Below are positions 7,572-17,650 of a DNA stretch of 64,000 nucleotides, one piece after another. This stretch comes from Flavobacteriaceae bacterium (GTDB taxonomy: Bacteria > Bacteroidota > Bacteroidia > Flavobacteriales > Flavobacteriaceae): assembly GCA_029243245.1 (NCBI GenBank), contig JAQWSK010000009.1, forward strand, positions 1-64,000, read 5' to 3'. Position 1 is the stretch's first letter. Every line of letters begins with the position of its first letter. Both the position numbers and the translations under genes were made by a program. A model generated the notes under the pieces. It was not told the DNA's origin, did no database searches, and saw nothing but the letters and a program-made list of their open reading frames with translations.

Positions 7572-8765
7572 GTGAGATTTTCCTTTCGCATAGCTTTAAG
7601 ATATTTATTTTCAAAAAGCTCTCTAACCGTTGTTAATAGAATCAATGTTTTTGCAGTAATTGTTTTAATTGTTAGTTCTTCTGCGTTATTAATTGTGTTA
7701 AGTGGTTTTGAAGGTTTAAAAGATTTTGGAATGGCCTTTTATGATAAGTTTGAACCTGATTATAAAATCATTCCTAAAAATGGAAAGACTCTAAAAATAG
7801 ATGATAAATTATGGGAAAAAATAATTAATGTTAAAGGTGTTGTTTCTTCTTCTCGAGTTATTGAAGAAAAAGTTTTTTTTAGTTTTGAAGAAAAAAATCA
7901 AGCAGCCTACATTAGAGGTGTGTCTCCATCATACACCAAAACCAATTCAATTGATAGTCTTGTCGTAATTGGCGACTGGATTGATTTTAATTCAAATTCT
8001 GTTGTTTTAGGATATGGTCTGTCTTCAAACCTAGGCGTCGGTGTATATGACTATTCATCATTTTTAGAATTATCCGCTCCAAAAGAAGGACCCTTAAAGT
8101 TTAGAGAAGTTCCTTTTAGAACAATACCTGCGTTTGTTAATGGCATATTTCAAATAAGTGAAGATATTGATAAAAAATATGCGTTTTGTTCTATTGATTT
8201 TGCAAAAGAGTTATTGAATTATGAAAATGATGAATTTTCATTTATTTCAATCAAAGTTGATTCTGATTATTCTCAAAGCGAAATTTATTCAAGCTTAAAA
8301 CAAAACATAAATAATAGCTTTTTGATACAGTCCAGGGAGGAACAAAACCCTGCTCTATACAAAATGATAAATACCGAAAATTTGGCTGTTTATCTAATTT
8401 TTACGTTGGTAATTTTAATTGCTTTATTTAATTTAATAGGTTCATTGATAATGATGACTGTTGATAAGTCTTCTCAGTTAAATTTACTATATGCTTTGGG
8501 CGGGTCTCCTAAAAGTATTCAAAGGATTTTTCTTTTCTTAGGCCTACTCATTTCTACTATAGGATCTCTTGGAGGGGTCTTTATTGGATCTGTATTAGTA
8601 GTGATTCAGGACCTTTATCCTTTTGTTTTTGTTCCTGGAACAACTTTAGCTTACCCTGTTTCGCTAATCACAAAAAATGTTGTTCTTGTTTTAGTTACTG
8701 TTTTTGTTTTAGGAGGCCTTACTTCTATCTGGGCAACCAGAGATGTCCCTAATTCTATAAATTAA
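7572..8765 (+). CDS. ABC transporter permease, FtsX/LolC-E family
   Basis: A 397-residue inner-membrane permease. One transmembrane helix near residues 20-45 is followed by a large periplasmic MacB-type domain (about 50-260) and three C-terminal helices (about 270-390), the FtsX/LolE topology. Such proteins drive mechanotransmission or lipoprotein release when paired with an ATPase; lipoprotein sorting is the best guess because the N-terminus, RFSFRIALRYLFSKSS, resembles LolC/LolE. No ATP-binding subunit is adjacent. The start is GTG at 7572, 2 bp after the rbfA stop, so translation is probably coupled. The 3' end overlaps the convergent dusB by 4 bp. Confidence 0.85.
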   Translation: MRFSFRIALRYLFSKSSLTVVNRINVFAVIVLIVSSSALLIVLSGFEGLKDFGMAFYDKFEPDYKIIPKNGKTLKIDDKLWEKIINVKGVVSSSRVIEEKVFFSFEEKNQAAYIRGVSPSYTKTNSIDSLVVIGDWIDFNSNSVVLGYGLSSNLGVGVYDYSSFLELSAPKEGPLKFREVPFRTIPAFVNGIFQISEDIDKKYAFCSIDFAKELLNYENDEFSFISIKVDSDYSQSEIYSSLKQNINNSFLIQSREEQNPALYKMINTENLAVYLIFTLVILIALFNLIGSLIMMTVDKSSQLNLLYALGGSPKSIQRIFLFLGLLISTIGSLGGVFIGSVLVVIQDLYPFVFVPGTTLAYPVSLITKNVVLVLVTVFVLGGLTSIWATRDVPNSIN

Positions 8766-9754
8766 AGACAAACGAGATCTTTGAATTTATCATGTACCTC
8801 ATCAAAAACAGCAAAAACATCGTGAGAAAAATCAGAAGTAACCATTTTTGTTCTATATTTTTTAAAGTACGGTATGCCTTTAAAATAATTTGTATAATGT
8901 CTTCTTGTCTCTAAAACACCTAACGTTTCTCCTTTCCAGTCTATAGCCATTTTTAAATGGCTTCTTGCTGCTTCTACTCTGTCTTTAATCGATGGGGTAG
9001 TAGCTATAGTTTTATCTTTTAAATATAATTTTACCTCATTAAAAAACCAAGGATTTCCTATGGTTGCCCTACCAATCATTGCTCCATCTAAACCGTATTG
9101 ATCTCTAATCATTCTTGCTTTTTCAGGAGTATTAATGTCTCCATTAGCAAAAACAGGAATTTTCATCCTTGAATTGTTTTTTACATCTGATATTTTGGTC
9201 CAATCTGCCTCTCCCTTGTACATTTGTGCTCTTGTTCTTCCGTGAATAGATATTGCTGCAGCACCTACATCTTGGAGTCTCTCGGCGACTTCAACTATTT
9301 TTATAGAGTCATTGTCCCATCCAAGTCTTGTTTTTATTGTAACAGGCAATTTAGTATGTCTCACCATTTCTTTTGTAAGCTTTACCATCAAAGGAATGTC
9401 TTTTAAAATACCTGCTCCCGCTCCTTTACAAACAACCTTCTTTACTGGACAGCCAAAATTTATATCTATTATATCTGGATTTGTTGCTTCAACAATTTCT
9501 ACAGCCCTTAACATTGATTCTAAATTTGCGCCAAAAATCTGAATTCCAACTGGTCGTTCTTTTTCATAAATGTCAAGTTTTTGTATGCTTTTAGCTGCGT
9601 CTCTAATAAGTCCTTCGCTTGAAACAAACTCAGTATACATTAGGTCTGCTCCATGTTTTTTACATAACGCTCGAAAGGGCGGATCGCTAACATCTTCCAT
9701 TGGAGCCAAAAGAAGGGGGAAGTCTGGGAGTGATATGTTGCCTATGCTTAACAA
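8762..9754 (-). CDS. dusB: tRNA-dihydrouridine synthase B
   Basis: A flavin enzyme that reduces specific uridines in tRNA to dihydrouridine. The protein has SIGNISLPDFPLLLAPMEDV at its beginning, the FMN-barrel signature INFGCPVKKV with its conserved Cys (CKGAGAG), KTRLGW, ISIHGRTRAQMYKG and the FANGDI phosphate-binding block, all diagnostic of DusB. The open frame extends 61 codons farther upstream, but that leader is not family-like and overlaps the lepA control region. I therefore place the start at the TTG at 9754, giving 330 residues, the usual length. It is divergent from lepA and convergent with the FtsX-like gene. Confidence 0.9.
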   Translation of the reverse strand: MLSIGNISLPDFPLLLAPMEDVSDPPFRALCKKHGADLMYTEFVSSEGLIRDAAKSIQKLDIYEKERPVGIQIFGANLESMLRAVEIVEATNPDIIDINFGCPVKKVVCKGAGAGILKDIPLMVKLTKEMVRHTKLPVTIKTRLGWDNDSIKIVEVAERLQDVGAAAISIHGRTRAQMYKGEADWTKISDVKNNSRMKIPVFANGDINTPEKARMIRDQYGLDGAMIGRATIGNPWFFNEVKLYLKDKTIATTPSIKDRVEAARSHLKMAIDWKGETLGVLETRRHYTNYFKGIPYFKKYRTKMVTSDFSHDVFAVFDEVHDKFKDLVCL

Positions 9755-9862
9755 AGTCTTTTTGTGCAAAACTAACAAAAAACTCTGTTTTAAGTTAAAT
9801 GATTTTTTTGTTTCATTAAAGAAGTTCTTTGTTAAGAAAAGAATAATAGGTATACATTTTAA

Positions 9863-9870
9863 TATCTTTG
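9863..9870 (+). promoter_or_regulatory. -7 box of the lepA promoter
   Basis: TATCTTTG matches TAnnTTTG 22 bp before the lepA ATG. No convincing -33 element is visible at 18-20 bp. It supports the ATG at 9893 over the GTG at 9872, which sits at the predicted transcription start. Confidence 0.5.
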
Positions 9871-9892
9871 CGTGCCTAGACTCCAAAATTGT

Positions 9893-11689
9893 ATGAAAAA
9901 CATTAGAAATTTTTGCATAATTGCCCATATTGATCATGGTAAAAGCACTCTTGCAGATAGGCTTCTAGATTTTACTGGTGCGGTACCTGAAAGAGAAAAA
10001 CAAGATCAACTTCTTGATAATATGGATTTGGAAAGAGAAAGAGGTATTACGATCAAATCTCACGCAATTCAAATGGAGTATTTACATAATGGTGAGAAGT
10101 ATGTTTTTAATCTAATTGACACGCCTGGCCATGTTGATTTTTCATATGAAGTCTCTCGTTCCATAGCGGCATGTGAAGGAGCTCTTTTGGTTGTTGATGC
10201 AGGTCAAAGTATTCAAGCTCAAACTATCTCCAATTTATATTTGGCACTAGAAAATGATCTAGAAATAATCCCTGTTTTAAATAAAGTAGATCTTCCTTCT
10301 GCAAATCCTGAAGAAGTAACAGATGATATTGTTGGCCTGCTTGGCTGCAAGCCTGAAGATGTAATTCCTGCTTCGGCCAAAACTGGTAAGGGAATAAAAT
10401 CAATTCTAGAAGCAATTATATCAAAAGTCCCCTCTCCTAAAGGAGATTCTAAATTGCCTCTTCAAGCTTTAATTTTTGACTCAATATATAATTCATATAG
10501 AGGTGTAGAAACATACTTTCGTGTTATAAACGGAGAAATTAAAAAAGGAGACAAAATTAGATTTTTAGCAACTGGTAAAGATTATAATGCAGATGATGTT
10601 GGTTTGTTAAAGCTAAAACAAGAGTCTAAGGATTGTGTTTCTGCTGGAGATGTTGGATATCTAATTACTGGTATAAAGGAGGCTAGCGAGGTTAAGGTTG
10701 GTGACACTATTGTAAATTCAAAAAGCCCAAATATCCCTCCTATTGATGGTTTCGAAGAGGTTAAGCCAATGGTCTTTGCTGGAATATATCCTGTTGATAC
10801 AGAAGATTATGAAGAATTAAGGTCTAGCATGGAGAGGCTTCAGCTTAATGATGCTTCGCTAGTTTTTATTCCTGAAAGTTCAGCTGCTCTGGGTTTTGGT
10901 TTTCGCTGTGGGTTTCTAGGAATGCTCCATTTGGAAATTATTCAAGAGCGCCTGGAAAGAGAGTTTGGTATGACTGTAATAACAACTGTTCCAAATGTTT
11001 CATACCAAGCTTATGTTAAAAAAAACCCTCAAGAAATAATTCCTGTTAATAATCCTTCTGATTTACCAGATCCTTCATTTTTAGATCGTGTTGAAGAGCC
11101 TTACATAAAAGCATCAATAATTACAAAATCTGCTTTTGTTGGAAATGTGATGTCTCTTTGTATAGAAAAAAGAGGTGTAATTACTAATCAAACTTATTTA
11201 ACCCCAGAAAGAGTGGAGCTTTCATTTGATATGCCTCTTTCCGAAATAGTTTTTGACTTTTATGACCGTCTTAAAACTGTTTCAAAAGGATATGCTTCTT
11301 TTGACTATTCTCCTATTGGGCTTAGGACCTCGAAACTAGTTAAAGTTGATATACTTCTCAACGGTAATCAGGTTGATGCTCTGTCAGCATTAATTCATGC
11401 AGACAACGCATATAATATTGGAAAAAAAATGTGTGAAAAACTAAGACAATTAATCCCTCGTCAACAGTTTGATATTCCGGTACAGGCTGCAATAGGAGCA
11501 AAAATAATTTCACGTGAAACTATTAAGGCTCTTAGAAAAGATGTAACCGCCAAATGCTATGGTGGAGATATTACTCGAAAAAGAAAATTACTTGAGAAAC
11601 AAAAAAAGGGTAAGAAAAAAATGCGTCAAATTGGAAATGTTGAAATACCTCAGCAAGCCTTTATGGCTGTTTTAAAATTAAATGATTAA
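9893..11689 (+). CDS. lepA: Elongation factor 4 (LepA GTPase)
   Basis: A 598-residue translational GTPase that acts on stalled or post-translocation ribosomes. It has the P-loop AHIDHGKST near residues 10-18, switch [16 protein letters not shown] and NKVDLPSA for guanine recognition, then the EF-G-like domains and the LepA-specific C-terminal domain ending in [20 protein letters not shown] and [10 protein letters not shown]. The length equals the family norm when started at the ATG at 9893. An upstream GTG (9872) would add seven residues and is unlikely given the promoter position. It is followed 19 bp later by an esterase gene on the same strand, which may be co-transcribed. Confidence 0.97.
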   Translation: MKNIRNFCIIAHIDHGKSTLADRLLDFTGAVPEREKQDQLLDNMDLERERGITIKSHAIQMEYLHNGEKYVFNLIDTPGHVDFSYEVSRSIAACEGALLVVDAGQSIQAQTISNLYLALENDLEIIPVLNKVDLPSANPEEVTDDIVGLLGCKPEDVIPASAKTGKGIKSILEAIISKVPSPKGDSKLPLQALIFDSIYNSYRGVETYFRVINGEIKKGDKIRFLATGKDYNADDVGLLKLKQESKDCVSAGDVGYLITGIKEASEVKVGDTIVNSKSPNIPPIDGFEEVKPMVFAGIYPVDTEDYEELRSSMERLQLNDASLVFIPESSAALGFGFRCGFLGMLHLEIIQERLEREFGMTVITTVPNVSYQAYVKKNPQEIIPVNNPSDLPDPSFLDRVEEPYIKASIITKSAFVGNVMSLCIEKRGVITNQTYLTPERVELSFDMPLSEIVFDFYDRLKTVSKGYASFDYSPIGLRTSKLVKVDILLNGNQVDALSALIHADNAYNIGKKMCEKLRQLIPRQQFDIPVQAAIGAKIISRETIKALRKDVTAKCYGGDITRKRKLLEKQKKGKKKMRQIGNVEIPQQAFMAVLKLND

Positions 11690-11708
11690 ATTACTGTTTT
11701 AGTCAGTT

Positions 11709-12461
11709 ATGCCTATACTGTTTTTTATTTTTTGTTTTTTTTCACTATCTATCTGCGCTCAATTTAATTATGGGGCTTTTGAAAATAAAAACGACACTCT
11801 ACCATATAGAATTATTATTCCAAAAGACTACTCTCCCGCAAAATCATATCCAATACTAATTTTTCTTCATGGTTCGGGAGAGAGGGGAAATGATAATGAA
11901 GCTCAGCTTATTCATGGTTCAAAAATAATGGGTTCAAGTAACTTTCAATCGACATATAATTCCTTTGTTGTTTTTCCTCAATGTGGATCTAACGATTATT
12001 GGGCTAACATTCCTTTTTGGAAAAAGACAAACAAAAAACGTTTTGTTTTTAGCAAAGAACTCTCAAAAAATAATATGCTCAATGCGGTTCTTGATTTAAT
12101 AGAAAGTTTAGAGTCGAGATATTCTATTGATTCTTCAAGAAGATATATCGGTGGGCTTTCAATGGGAGGAATGGGAACCATTGAGCTTATTGCTCAAAAG
12201 CCTAATTTCTTCGCTGCAGCTTTTGCAATATGTGGTGGTGGTCATCCTTCATGGGCTTCTAAAATAAAAAACACTCCTTTATGGTTGTTACACGGAACAG
12301 ATGATGATGTGGTAAATGTTAAGTTTTCGAAAAAATTAGCCCGTAAATTGATTCGATTAAATTCTGATACAAAGCTCACCTTATACCCAAATACAAAACA
12401 TAACAGTTGGAGTTTAGCTTTTAAAGAAGCAGAACTTTTTTCTTGGTTGTTTTCTAAATAA
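11709..12461 (+). CDS. Secreted alpha/beta-hydrolase (esterase / PHB-depolymerase-like)
   Basis: A 250-residue exported hydrolase. The N-terminus (about 1-18) is a signal peptide ending near ICAQF. The mature part shows an oxyanion-hole block FLHGSGERGND, nucleophile elbow GLSMGGMG (Ser of G-x-S-x-G), acid in HGTDDDVV and His in TKHNSW, so the triad is complete. The sequence belongs to the predicted peptidase/phospholipase-carboxylesterase group typified by PHB-depolymerase-like proteins of Bacteroidota. The substrate cannot be told; feruloyl or acetyl esters and short peptides are all plausible. It follows lepA by 19 bp. Confidence 0.82.
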   Translation: MPILFFIFCFFSLSICAQFNYGAFENKNDTLPYRIIIPKDYSPAKSYPILIFLHGSGERGNDNEAQLIHGSKIMGSSNFQSTYNSFVVFPQCGSNDYWANIPFWKKTNKKRFVFSKELSKNNMLNAVLDLIESLESRYSIDSSRRYIGGLSMGGMGTIELIAQKPNFFAAAFAICGGGHPSWASKIKNTPLWLLHGTDDDVVNVKFSKKLARKLIRLNSDTKLTLYPNTKHNSWSLAFKEAELFSWLFSK

Positions 12462-12540
12462 TTAAACCTTTTGTGTTATTTAAAGTCTTCTTATTTAAGA
12501 TCAAACATTTTTTTATTAAATTACTAAAGAAAATTTCTTT

Positions 12541-15500
12541 ATGAAAAAAACATTTTTTGCTGTTTTGCTTTTTTTTTCAATAGCTCTTTTCTCTCAAGAA
12601 AAATATAAGCCAAAATTTCCAGAAATGTTTTCATCTATTCCTTTAAAAAAACAAGGTGATCCTGAATGGGTACAGATACTGTATGGTGATGATCCAAATA
12701 TCGACAAACTTGAATTTTTGTTTAAGAAATTTTATTCTAAAAACAAATATATTAAGAATCAAAACACTCAAAATTACAAGTTTCTTTTTCGTGCAATTAA
12801 TAAAAATCTTTACCATATTAACTCCAAGGGTAAAGTAGAAAAAACCGATATAAATAAAAATTATCAATCCAAAAAGCCTTTTAGCAGTATAAAAAAAAAT
12901 TTAAAAAATGATTTTAATTTTACTTCAATTGGCCCCAATAAAGTCACTGCACATGGTAATGGGATGGGATGGGATGGTAATGGTTCAGAAGTAACAAATT
13001 ATCAAGTAAATATTTATTCATTATATGTGTTTAGTAATAAAACTAAAATGTTTTGTGTCACTGAATCGGGCGGAATTTATGTAAGTTCAAATGGTGGAGA
13101 CGCATGGTCTAATGTAACGCCCTTTGGTAAACCTAGTGGTCATGGAGGAAGCAGTTACATCACTACAACAGCAAATGAAAATGATAATATTATTTATTAT
13201 TCATCTGGAAAGTATCTGTTTAAAAGCGAGGATTTTGGAAACAATTGGGCGGTAGTAGATCTTGAAGCACAAATTTATAAAATTGAATATGTTGATGACA
13301 AGTTATATTTTGCTGGAGCTGCAGGCTTATTTTCGCTTAAGAACAATGCGTGGGATGGTGGGTCCCCATCTATAAGCTCTATTACAAATGAAATATATGC
13401 TGGACAAATATTTGACTTTGAAGTTGTCGTTTCAACAGGAAAAATCTATCTAACAAAATATAATACTTCTACTAAAATTTCCGAGTTTTATAGAAGTGAT
13501 AATCAAGGTCAAACATTTAATAAGAAATCTCAAGGTTGGTGGGCGCCAGTTAATGGTTTAGATAGTGGAAGGGGACAAGTTCAAATTGCTGTAGCAAAAA
13601 GCTCTCCTAATATTATTTATGCTGGTATTTTGGGAAATGAAAATGATGAGGTTGATGATATAGGCTGGATAGGCCTGTTTAAATCTACTAATTCAGGAGA
13701 GACCTGGGTTAATATGAGTCCTTCTGGAGAAACAGGCGGCCCCTATAGTGAAACTAATCCTTGTATTGTTTGTAATGACCTTATCAATCCAACTTATTTC
13801 CAAGGTTGGTATGATTTTGATCTTGTGGTTTCTGATTCTAACCCAAATCAATTGTGGATTGGCGGAATTAAAAAAAACATGTCTAATGATGGCGGGGCGA
13901 CTTGGTTTAGTGATAATATGACTCAAGAAGCAATAATTTCTCATCATGATATTCAGGATATTGTACAAGTAGGAAATAATTTATACATAGCCTCTGATGG
14001 AGGAATTACTAAGTATGATATTACTGCAGATGATATTATTAATAAACAATCTATAGTGATTGGAATACATGATGTAGATTTTTGGGGTTACGGAGTAGGA
14101 ACAAACAAATTAGTTATGGTTGGGGGTACTTATCATAGTGGAAATAAGGTTTTAAGTTCAGACTTTCCTAGTGGAGCGGCACAAATGGTTGGAGGTGTTG
14201 AGGAAGGTACTGGATGGGTAAATAAAGGAGATAACAATGTTGTGGCTGCGGGAAAAAGTTATTCTAGCCAAGAAGCCCTCTCTGTTTTAAGGATTTCTGA
14301 TGACTATGGATCTGCTCCAGAAATATTAACCTCTAATGGCCATAATCCTAATGAGTCATCAAGTAGATCAAGAAGATCTGATCTGGAGACCCATCCAATA
14401 TATTATGACAGAGTTCTTTTTGGTAAAGATAACAGCATTTATTTTTCAAATGATTTTGGGATTAACTCATTAATTTTATACTCTTTTGGAAATGACCCTG
14501 AAAATCTGATTACAGATGTAAAAATATCAAGTATTAATCCAGATATAATTTTTGCCGTTCAAGGTCTTTTTTCTTCTGGAAACAAGGCCTTGTTGCATAA
14601 GTCAATTGATGGAGGGCAAACCTGGAACTCCATTGCAGTTCCAGATGATACAAGGCCCTTAAATATCGATTTGAATATAAATGACAGATTGTTTGTTTCG
14701 AGTTATAATGACAATGTTTATTACTCTGATAATCTTGGGGGTTCTTTTACTAAATTATATGACATGAATGCTCAGAACTATTGGCCAATGGAAATAACTG
14801 CTGTTGACGGTACAAATAAAGTATTAGTTCTTGATGAAGGTTACCAAACTATGTATCCATATAATAAAATCTTTCTTATGGAAGAGAATTCTATGGCTGA
14901 TATTACAGGTAATTCCCTGCCAGGATATGTTCAGATAAGAGATTTTGAAGTTTTTTATGCAACAAATAAAATATATGTTTCCGGAAACGCGGGTGTGTGG
15001 GGGTCTGCTTCAAAAATTACTCCTGATCAAACCTTTTTATTTCCACTAGTTCAAAAATATTCTTATGTGTCTGATCAAGAAATTAAACTTTCTACTTATA
15101 CAAATATTGAAAAAGACGATATCGATTACTACGAGTGGATAGTTGATGGAAATTCTTTTACATCAACTAATTATATAACTACGATTAATAGCACTAGTAC
15201 AAGCACACTTAATATTAATTTTGAATCTGGTCAAAACACTAAATTAATTGATCTTCAGCTTAAAATTCATCTTACCAATGGAACAATTCAAACAAGTGCA
15301 TTAAAAGAAGATGCTATTTCAGTTGAAAAGAAAATAATTATAAATCTTTTTGAAAATTCGACCAACATTAACTTCGGAGTTGATGGTGGTGGGGTTTATC
15401 TCTCAACTTTGACTTTAACTGGGTGCGAGCCAATACCATTACTTACTGATGCTGAAAGAAATATATTAATTGCTCAAGATTTTAGGACACAAACTATTGC

Positions 15501-17643
15501 TTTAACTCATGAAAGTTTTTTTTACGATGGTAATACAACTGGATCTAGCAATATTGATATAATAAAGAAATTTATTAATAATAACAGTGCTAAAATTATA
15601 GTTGCAACTGTGAATATGTTCTATGGTGATTCATTTCTTTTTACTCAACTTGAAAATAGCGGAATGCAAATTGAAAAGTTTACAACTTCTACTAAAAATG
15701 ATCCCTCATGGCTACCTGAAAGTCTTTCAGAATATGATGTTATGATTCTAGATGTTAGAAATAGTCTTTCACAAACAGAGAAAAATAAGATAAAAGCATT
15801 TATCTCTGATTCTAATAAAAAAACCATTGCCCTTGGAATGGGGTGGGTTTGGAGTAATTATTGGGCTGATGGAACCGGAGGAGATCCGGATCAATATCCT
15901 CTTGATGATTTAATAAGTGAAACCGGCATAAAATATACTAAAGATGGATGGTCAATTGATGGTCAATACACATTTTATCCTTATACTTTATATGAAAATA
16001 TAGCTTCAGATCAAACCTCTTGTCTTGACCTGGATAGAGATGGTAATATGGATGGTCAAGACAGTGACGGAGATGGGATTTCTAATGATTCGGATAATTG
16101 TCCAACTACATCAAATACCGATCAAAGTGATGTAGATGGAGATGGGGTTGGAGATGCGTGTGATCCCGATGATGACAATGATGGAATATTAGATGAAAAT
16201 GACAATTGTCCAACCACTTTCAATACTAGTCAAATTGATACTGATGGGGATGGCCAGGGTGATGCGTGTGACTCTGATGATGACAATGATGGAATATTAG
16301 ACGAAGCCGATAATTGCCCAACTATCGCTAATGATCAATCGGATAGTGATGGAGATGGAATAGGTGATAGTTGTGATTCGAATTCAGATAGTGATGGGGA
16401 TGGGATATTAGATGAAAATGACAATTGTCCAACAATCTCTAATGAAGATCAGACAGATACCGATCAAGATGGTATAGGAAATGTTTGTGATCCTGATGAT
16501 GATAATGATTCTCTTTTAGATGAAAATGATAACTGTCCAACTATATTTAACACCAATCAACTTGATGCCGATCAAGACGGTGTTGGAAATGATTGTGATC
16601 CCGATGATGACAATGATGGAATATTAGATGAAAATGACAATTGTCCAACAATCTCTAATGAAGATCAGACAGATGCCGATCAAGATGGTATAGGAAATGT
16701 TTGTGATCCTGATGATGATAATGATTCTCTTTTAGATGAAAATGACAATTGTCCAACTGTCTTTAACACCAATCAACTTGATACCGATCAAGACGGTGTT
16801 GGAAATGATTGTGATCTCGATGATGACAATGATGGGGTGCTAGATGAAAATGATACTTGTCCTAACACATTTGTTCAGCCCAATACAATAATGGATGTCA
16901 ATGGTTGTCAGGTAATTCTACTGCCCGCGAATAATTTTTCTGTTGAAGTGATTTCAGCCTCTTGCATAGGAAAAGAAAATGGTATGATACAAATTACAGC
17001 GCTAAACAGTTCCTACAATTATTATGTTTCAATTAACAATAGTGATGTTCCTTTTTCATTGAATCAGGCAAATAATTTCACCAGTTTACTTACAGGCCTT
17101 GGTCCAGAGGAGTATCAAATTTGCATTTTTATTCAAGAACAAGAAGAATATTCTCATTGCTTTACTGTAAAAATAATTGAACCTGCTCCATTATTTGCTA
17201 GGTCTAGAATAAGTGAAAGCGGTAAAAAAGCCACATTTGATTTAAGTGGCTCATTTAAATATCTTATTAATCACAATGGTGAGCTAACCACTTATAGCAA
17301 TAATGAGATTTCATTGGATTTAAAACCGGGTCAAAATATTATAAAAATCTCAACAGATTTGGATTGCCAAGGCAGTTATACTGAAGAAATTTTTGTTAGT
17401 GAAAAAATAATCTTTTATCCCAACCCAACTGATGATTATCTTCAAATATATGTTTCAGGGCAAGATCATCAGGTTGCCTTAGAGCTATTGGACATTTCTG
17501 GCAATTTTATTAGAGAAGAAAGAAAAAATGTTTCATCAAACAGGGTTGTCGAAATAGATCTGAGTTCTTTAGATACCGGAATTTATATTATTAAAGTGGT
17601 TGGAAATACGGTTAATGAAGCTATAAAAGTGGTAAAAAAATAA
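12541..17643 (+). CDS. Large T9SS-secreted beta-propeller protein with thrombospondin type 3 repeats
   Basis: A 1700-residue surface or secreted protein. Order of parts: signal peptide (1-19); a long region (about 120-750) with at least seven Asp-box motifs such as SSNGGDAW, KSTNSGETW and KSIDGGQTW, which implies one or two sortilin/sialidase-like beta-propellers; a probable beta-sandwich near 860-960; a Rossmann-like region (about 965-1155) that may be a ThuA/glutamine-amidotransferase-like fold; eight thrombospondin type 3 units with DNCPT and DxDxDGxxD loops (about 1165-1445), which bind calcium; and a T9SS type A C-terminal domain (about 1620-1700) beginning FYPNPTDD and ending IYIIKVVGN. 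No catalytic triad is obvious, so adhesion, binding or peptide processing is open. A lipoprotein gene follows 7 bp later. Confidence 0.88.
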   Translation: MKKTFFAVLLFFSIALFSQEKYKPKFPEMFSSIPLKKQGDPEWVQILYGDDPNIDKLEFLFKKFYSKNKYIKNQNTQNYKFLFRAINKNLYHINSKGKVEKTDINKNYQSKKPFSSIKKNLKNDFNFTSIGPNKVTAHGNGMGWDGNGSEVTNYQVNIYSLYVFSNKTKMFCVTESGGIYVSSNGGDAWSNVTPFGKPSGHGGSSYITTTANENDNIIYYSSGKYLFKSEDFGNNWAVVDLEAQIYKIEYVDDKLYFAGAAGLFSLKNNAWDGGSPSISSITNEIYAGQIFDFEVVVSTGKIYLTKYNTSTKISEFYRSDNQGQTFNKKSQGWWAPVNGLDSGRGQVQIAVAKSSPNIIYAGILGNENDEVDDIGWIGLFKSTNSGETWVNMSPSGETGGPYSETNPCIVCNDLINPTYFQGWYDFDLVVSDSNPNQLWIGGIKKNMSNDGGATWFSDNMTQEAIISHHDIQDIVQVGNNLYIASDGGITKYDITADDIINKQSIVIGIHDVDFWGYGVGTNKLVMVGGTYHSGNKVLSSDFPSGAAQMVGGVEEGTGWVNKGDNNVVAAGKSYSSQEALSVLRISDDYGSAPEILTSNGHNPNESSSRSRRSDLETHPIYYDRVLFGKDNSIYFSNDFGINSLILYSFGNDPENLITDVKISSINPDIIFAVQGLFSSGNKALLHKSIDGGQTWNSIAVPDDTRPLNIDLNINDRLFVSSYNDNVYYSDNLGGSFTKLYDMNAQNYWPMEITAVDGTNKVLVLDEGYQTMYPYNKIFLMEENSMADITGNSLPGYVQIRDFEVFYATNKIYVSGNAGVWGSASKITPDQTFLFPLVQKYSYVSDQEIKLSTYTNIEKDDIDYYEWIVDGNSFTSTNYITTINSTSTSTLNINFESGQNTKLIDLQLKIHLTNGTIQTSALKEDAISVEKKIIINLFENSTNINFGVDGGGVYLSTLTLTGCEPIPLLTDAERNILIAQDFRTQTIALTHESFFYDGNTTGSSNIDIIKKFINNNSAKIIVATVNMFYGDSFLFTQLENSGMQIEKFTTSTKNDPSWLPESLSEYDVMILDVRNSLSQTEKNKIKAFISDSNKKTIALGMGWVWSNYWADGTGGDPDQYPLDDLISETGIKYTKDGWSIDGQYTFYPYTLYENIASDQTSCLDLDRDGNMDGQDSDGDGISNDSDNCPTTSNTDQSDVDGDGVGDACDPDDDNDGILDENDNCPTTFNTSQIDTDGDGQGDACDSDDDNDGILDEADNCPTIANDQSDSDGDGIGDSCDSNSDSDGDGILDENDNCPTISNEDQTDTDQDGIGNVCDPDDDNDSLLDENDNCPTIFNTNQLDADQDGVGNDCDPDDDNDGILDENDNCPTISNEDQTDADQDGIGNVCDPDDDNDSLLDENDNCPTVFNTNQLDTDQDGVGNDCDLDDDNDGVLDENDTCPNTFVQPNTIMDVNGCQVILLPANNFSVEVISASCIGKENGMIQITALNSSYNYYVSINNSDVPFSLNQANNFTSLLTGLGPEEYQICIFIQEQEEYSHCFTVKIIEPAPLFARSRISESGKKATFDLSGSFKYLINHNGELTTYSNNEISLDLKPGQNIIKISTDLDCQGSYTEEIFVSEKIIFYPNPTDDYLQIYVSGQDHQVALELLDISGNFIREERKNVSSNRVVEIDLSSLDTGIYIIKVVGNTVNEAIKVVKK
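16405..16836 (+). repeat. 216-bp in-frame tandem duplication in the TSP3 region
   Basis: Two consecutive 216-bp units (16405-16620 and 16621-16836), each coding 72 residues or two thrombospondin type 3 motifs, differ at 8 positions by direct comparison. The degenerate start of a third copy follows. The near identity points to recent unequal crossing-over or slippage. Confidence 0.9.
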
Positions 17644-17650
17644 TTAGACT

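Noticed and set aside
9755-9937. A 61-residue N-terminal extension of DusB
   Set aside because: It has no family counterpart, overlaps the lepA promoter and start, and the DusB-like sequence begins right after an in-frame TTG at 9754.
16044-16870. Regular direct repeats that could look like a CRISPR or other array
   Set aside because: They are in-frame thrombospondin type 3 coding repeats (DNCPT units) within one large gene.
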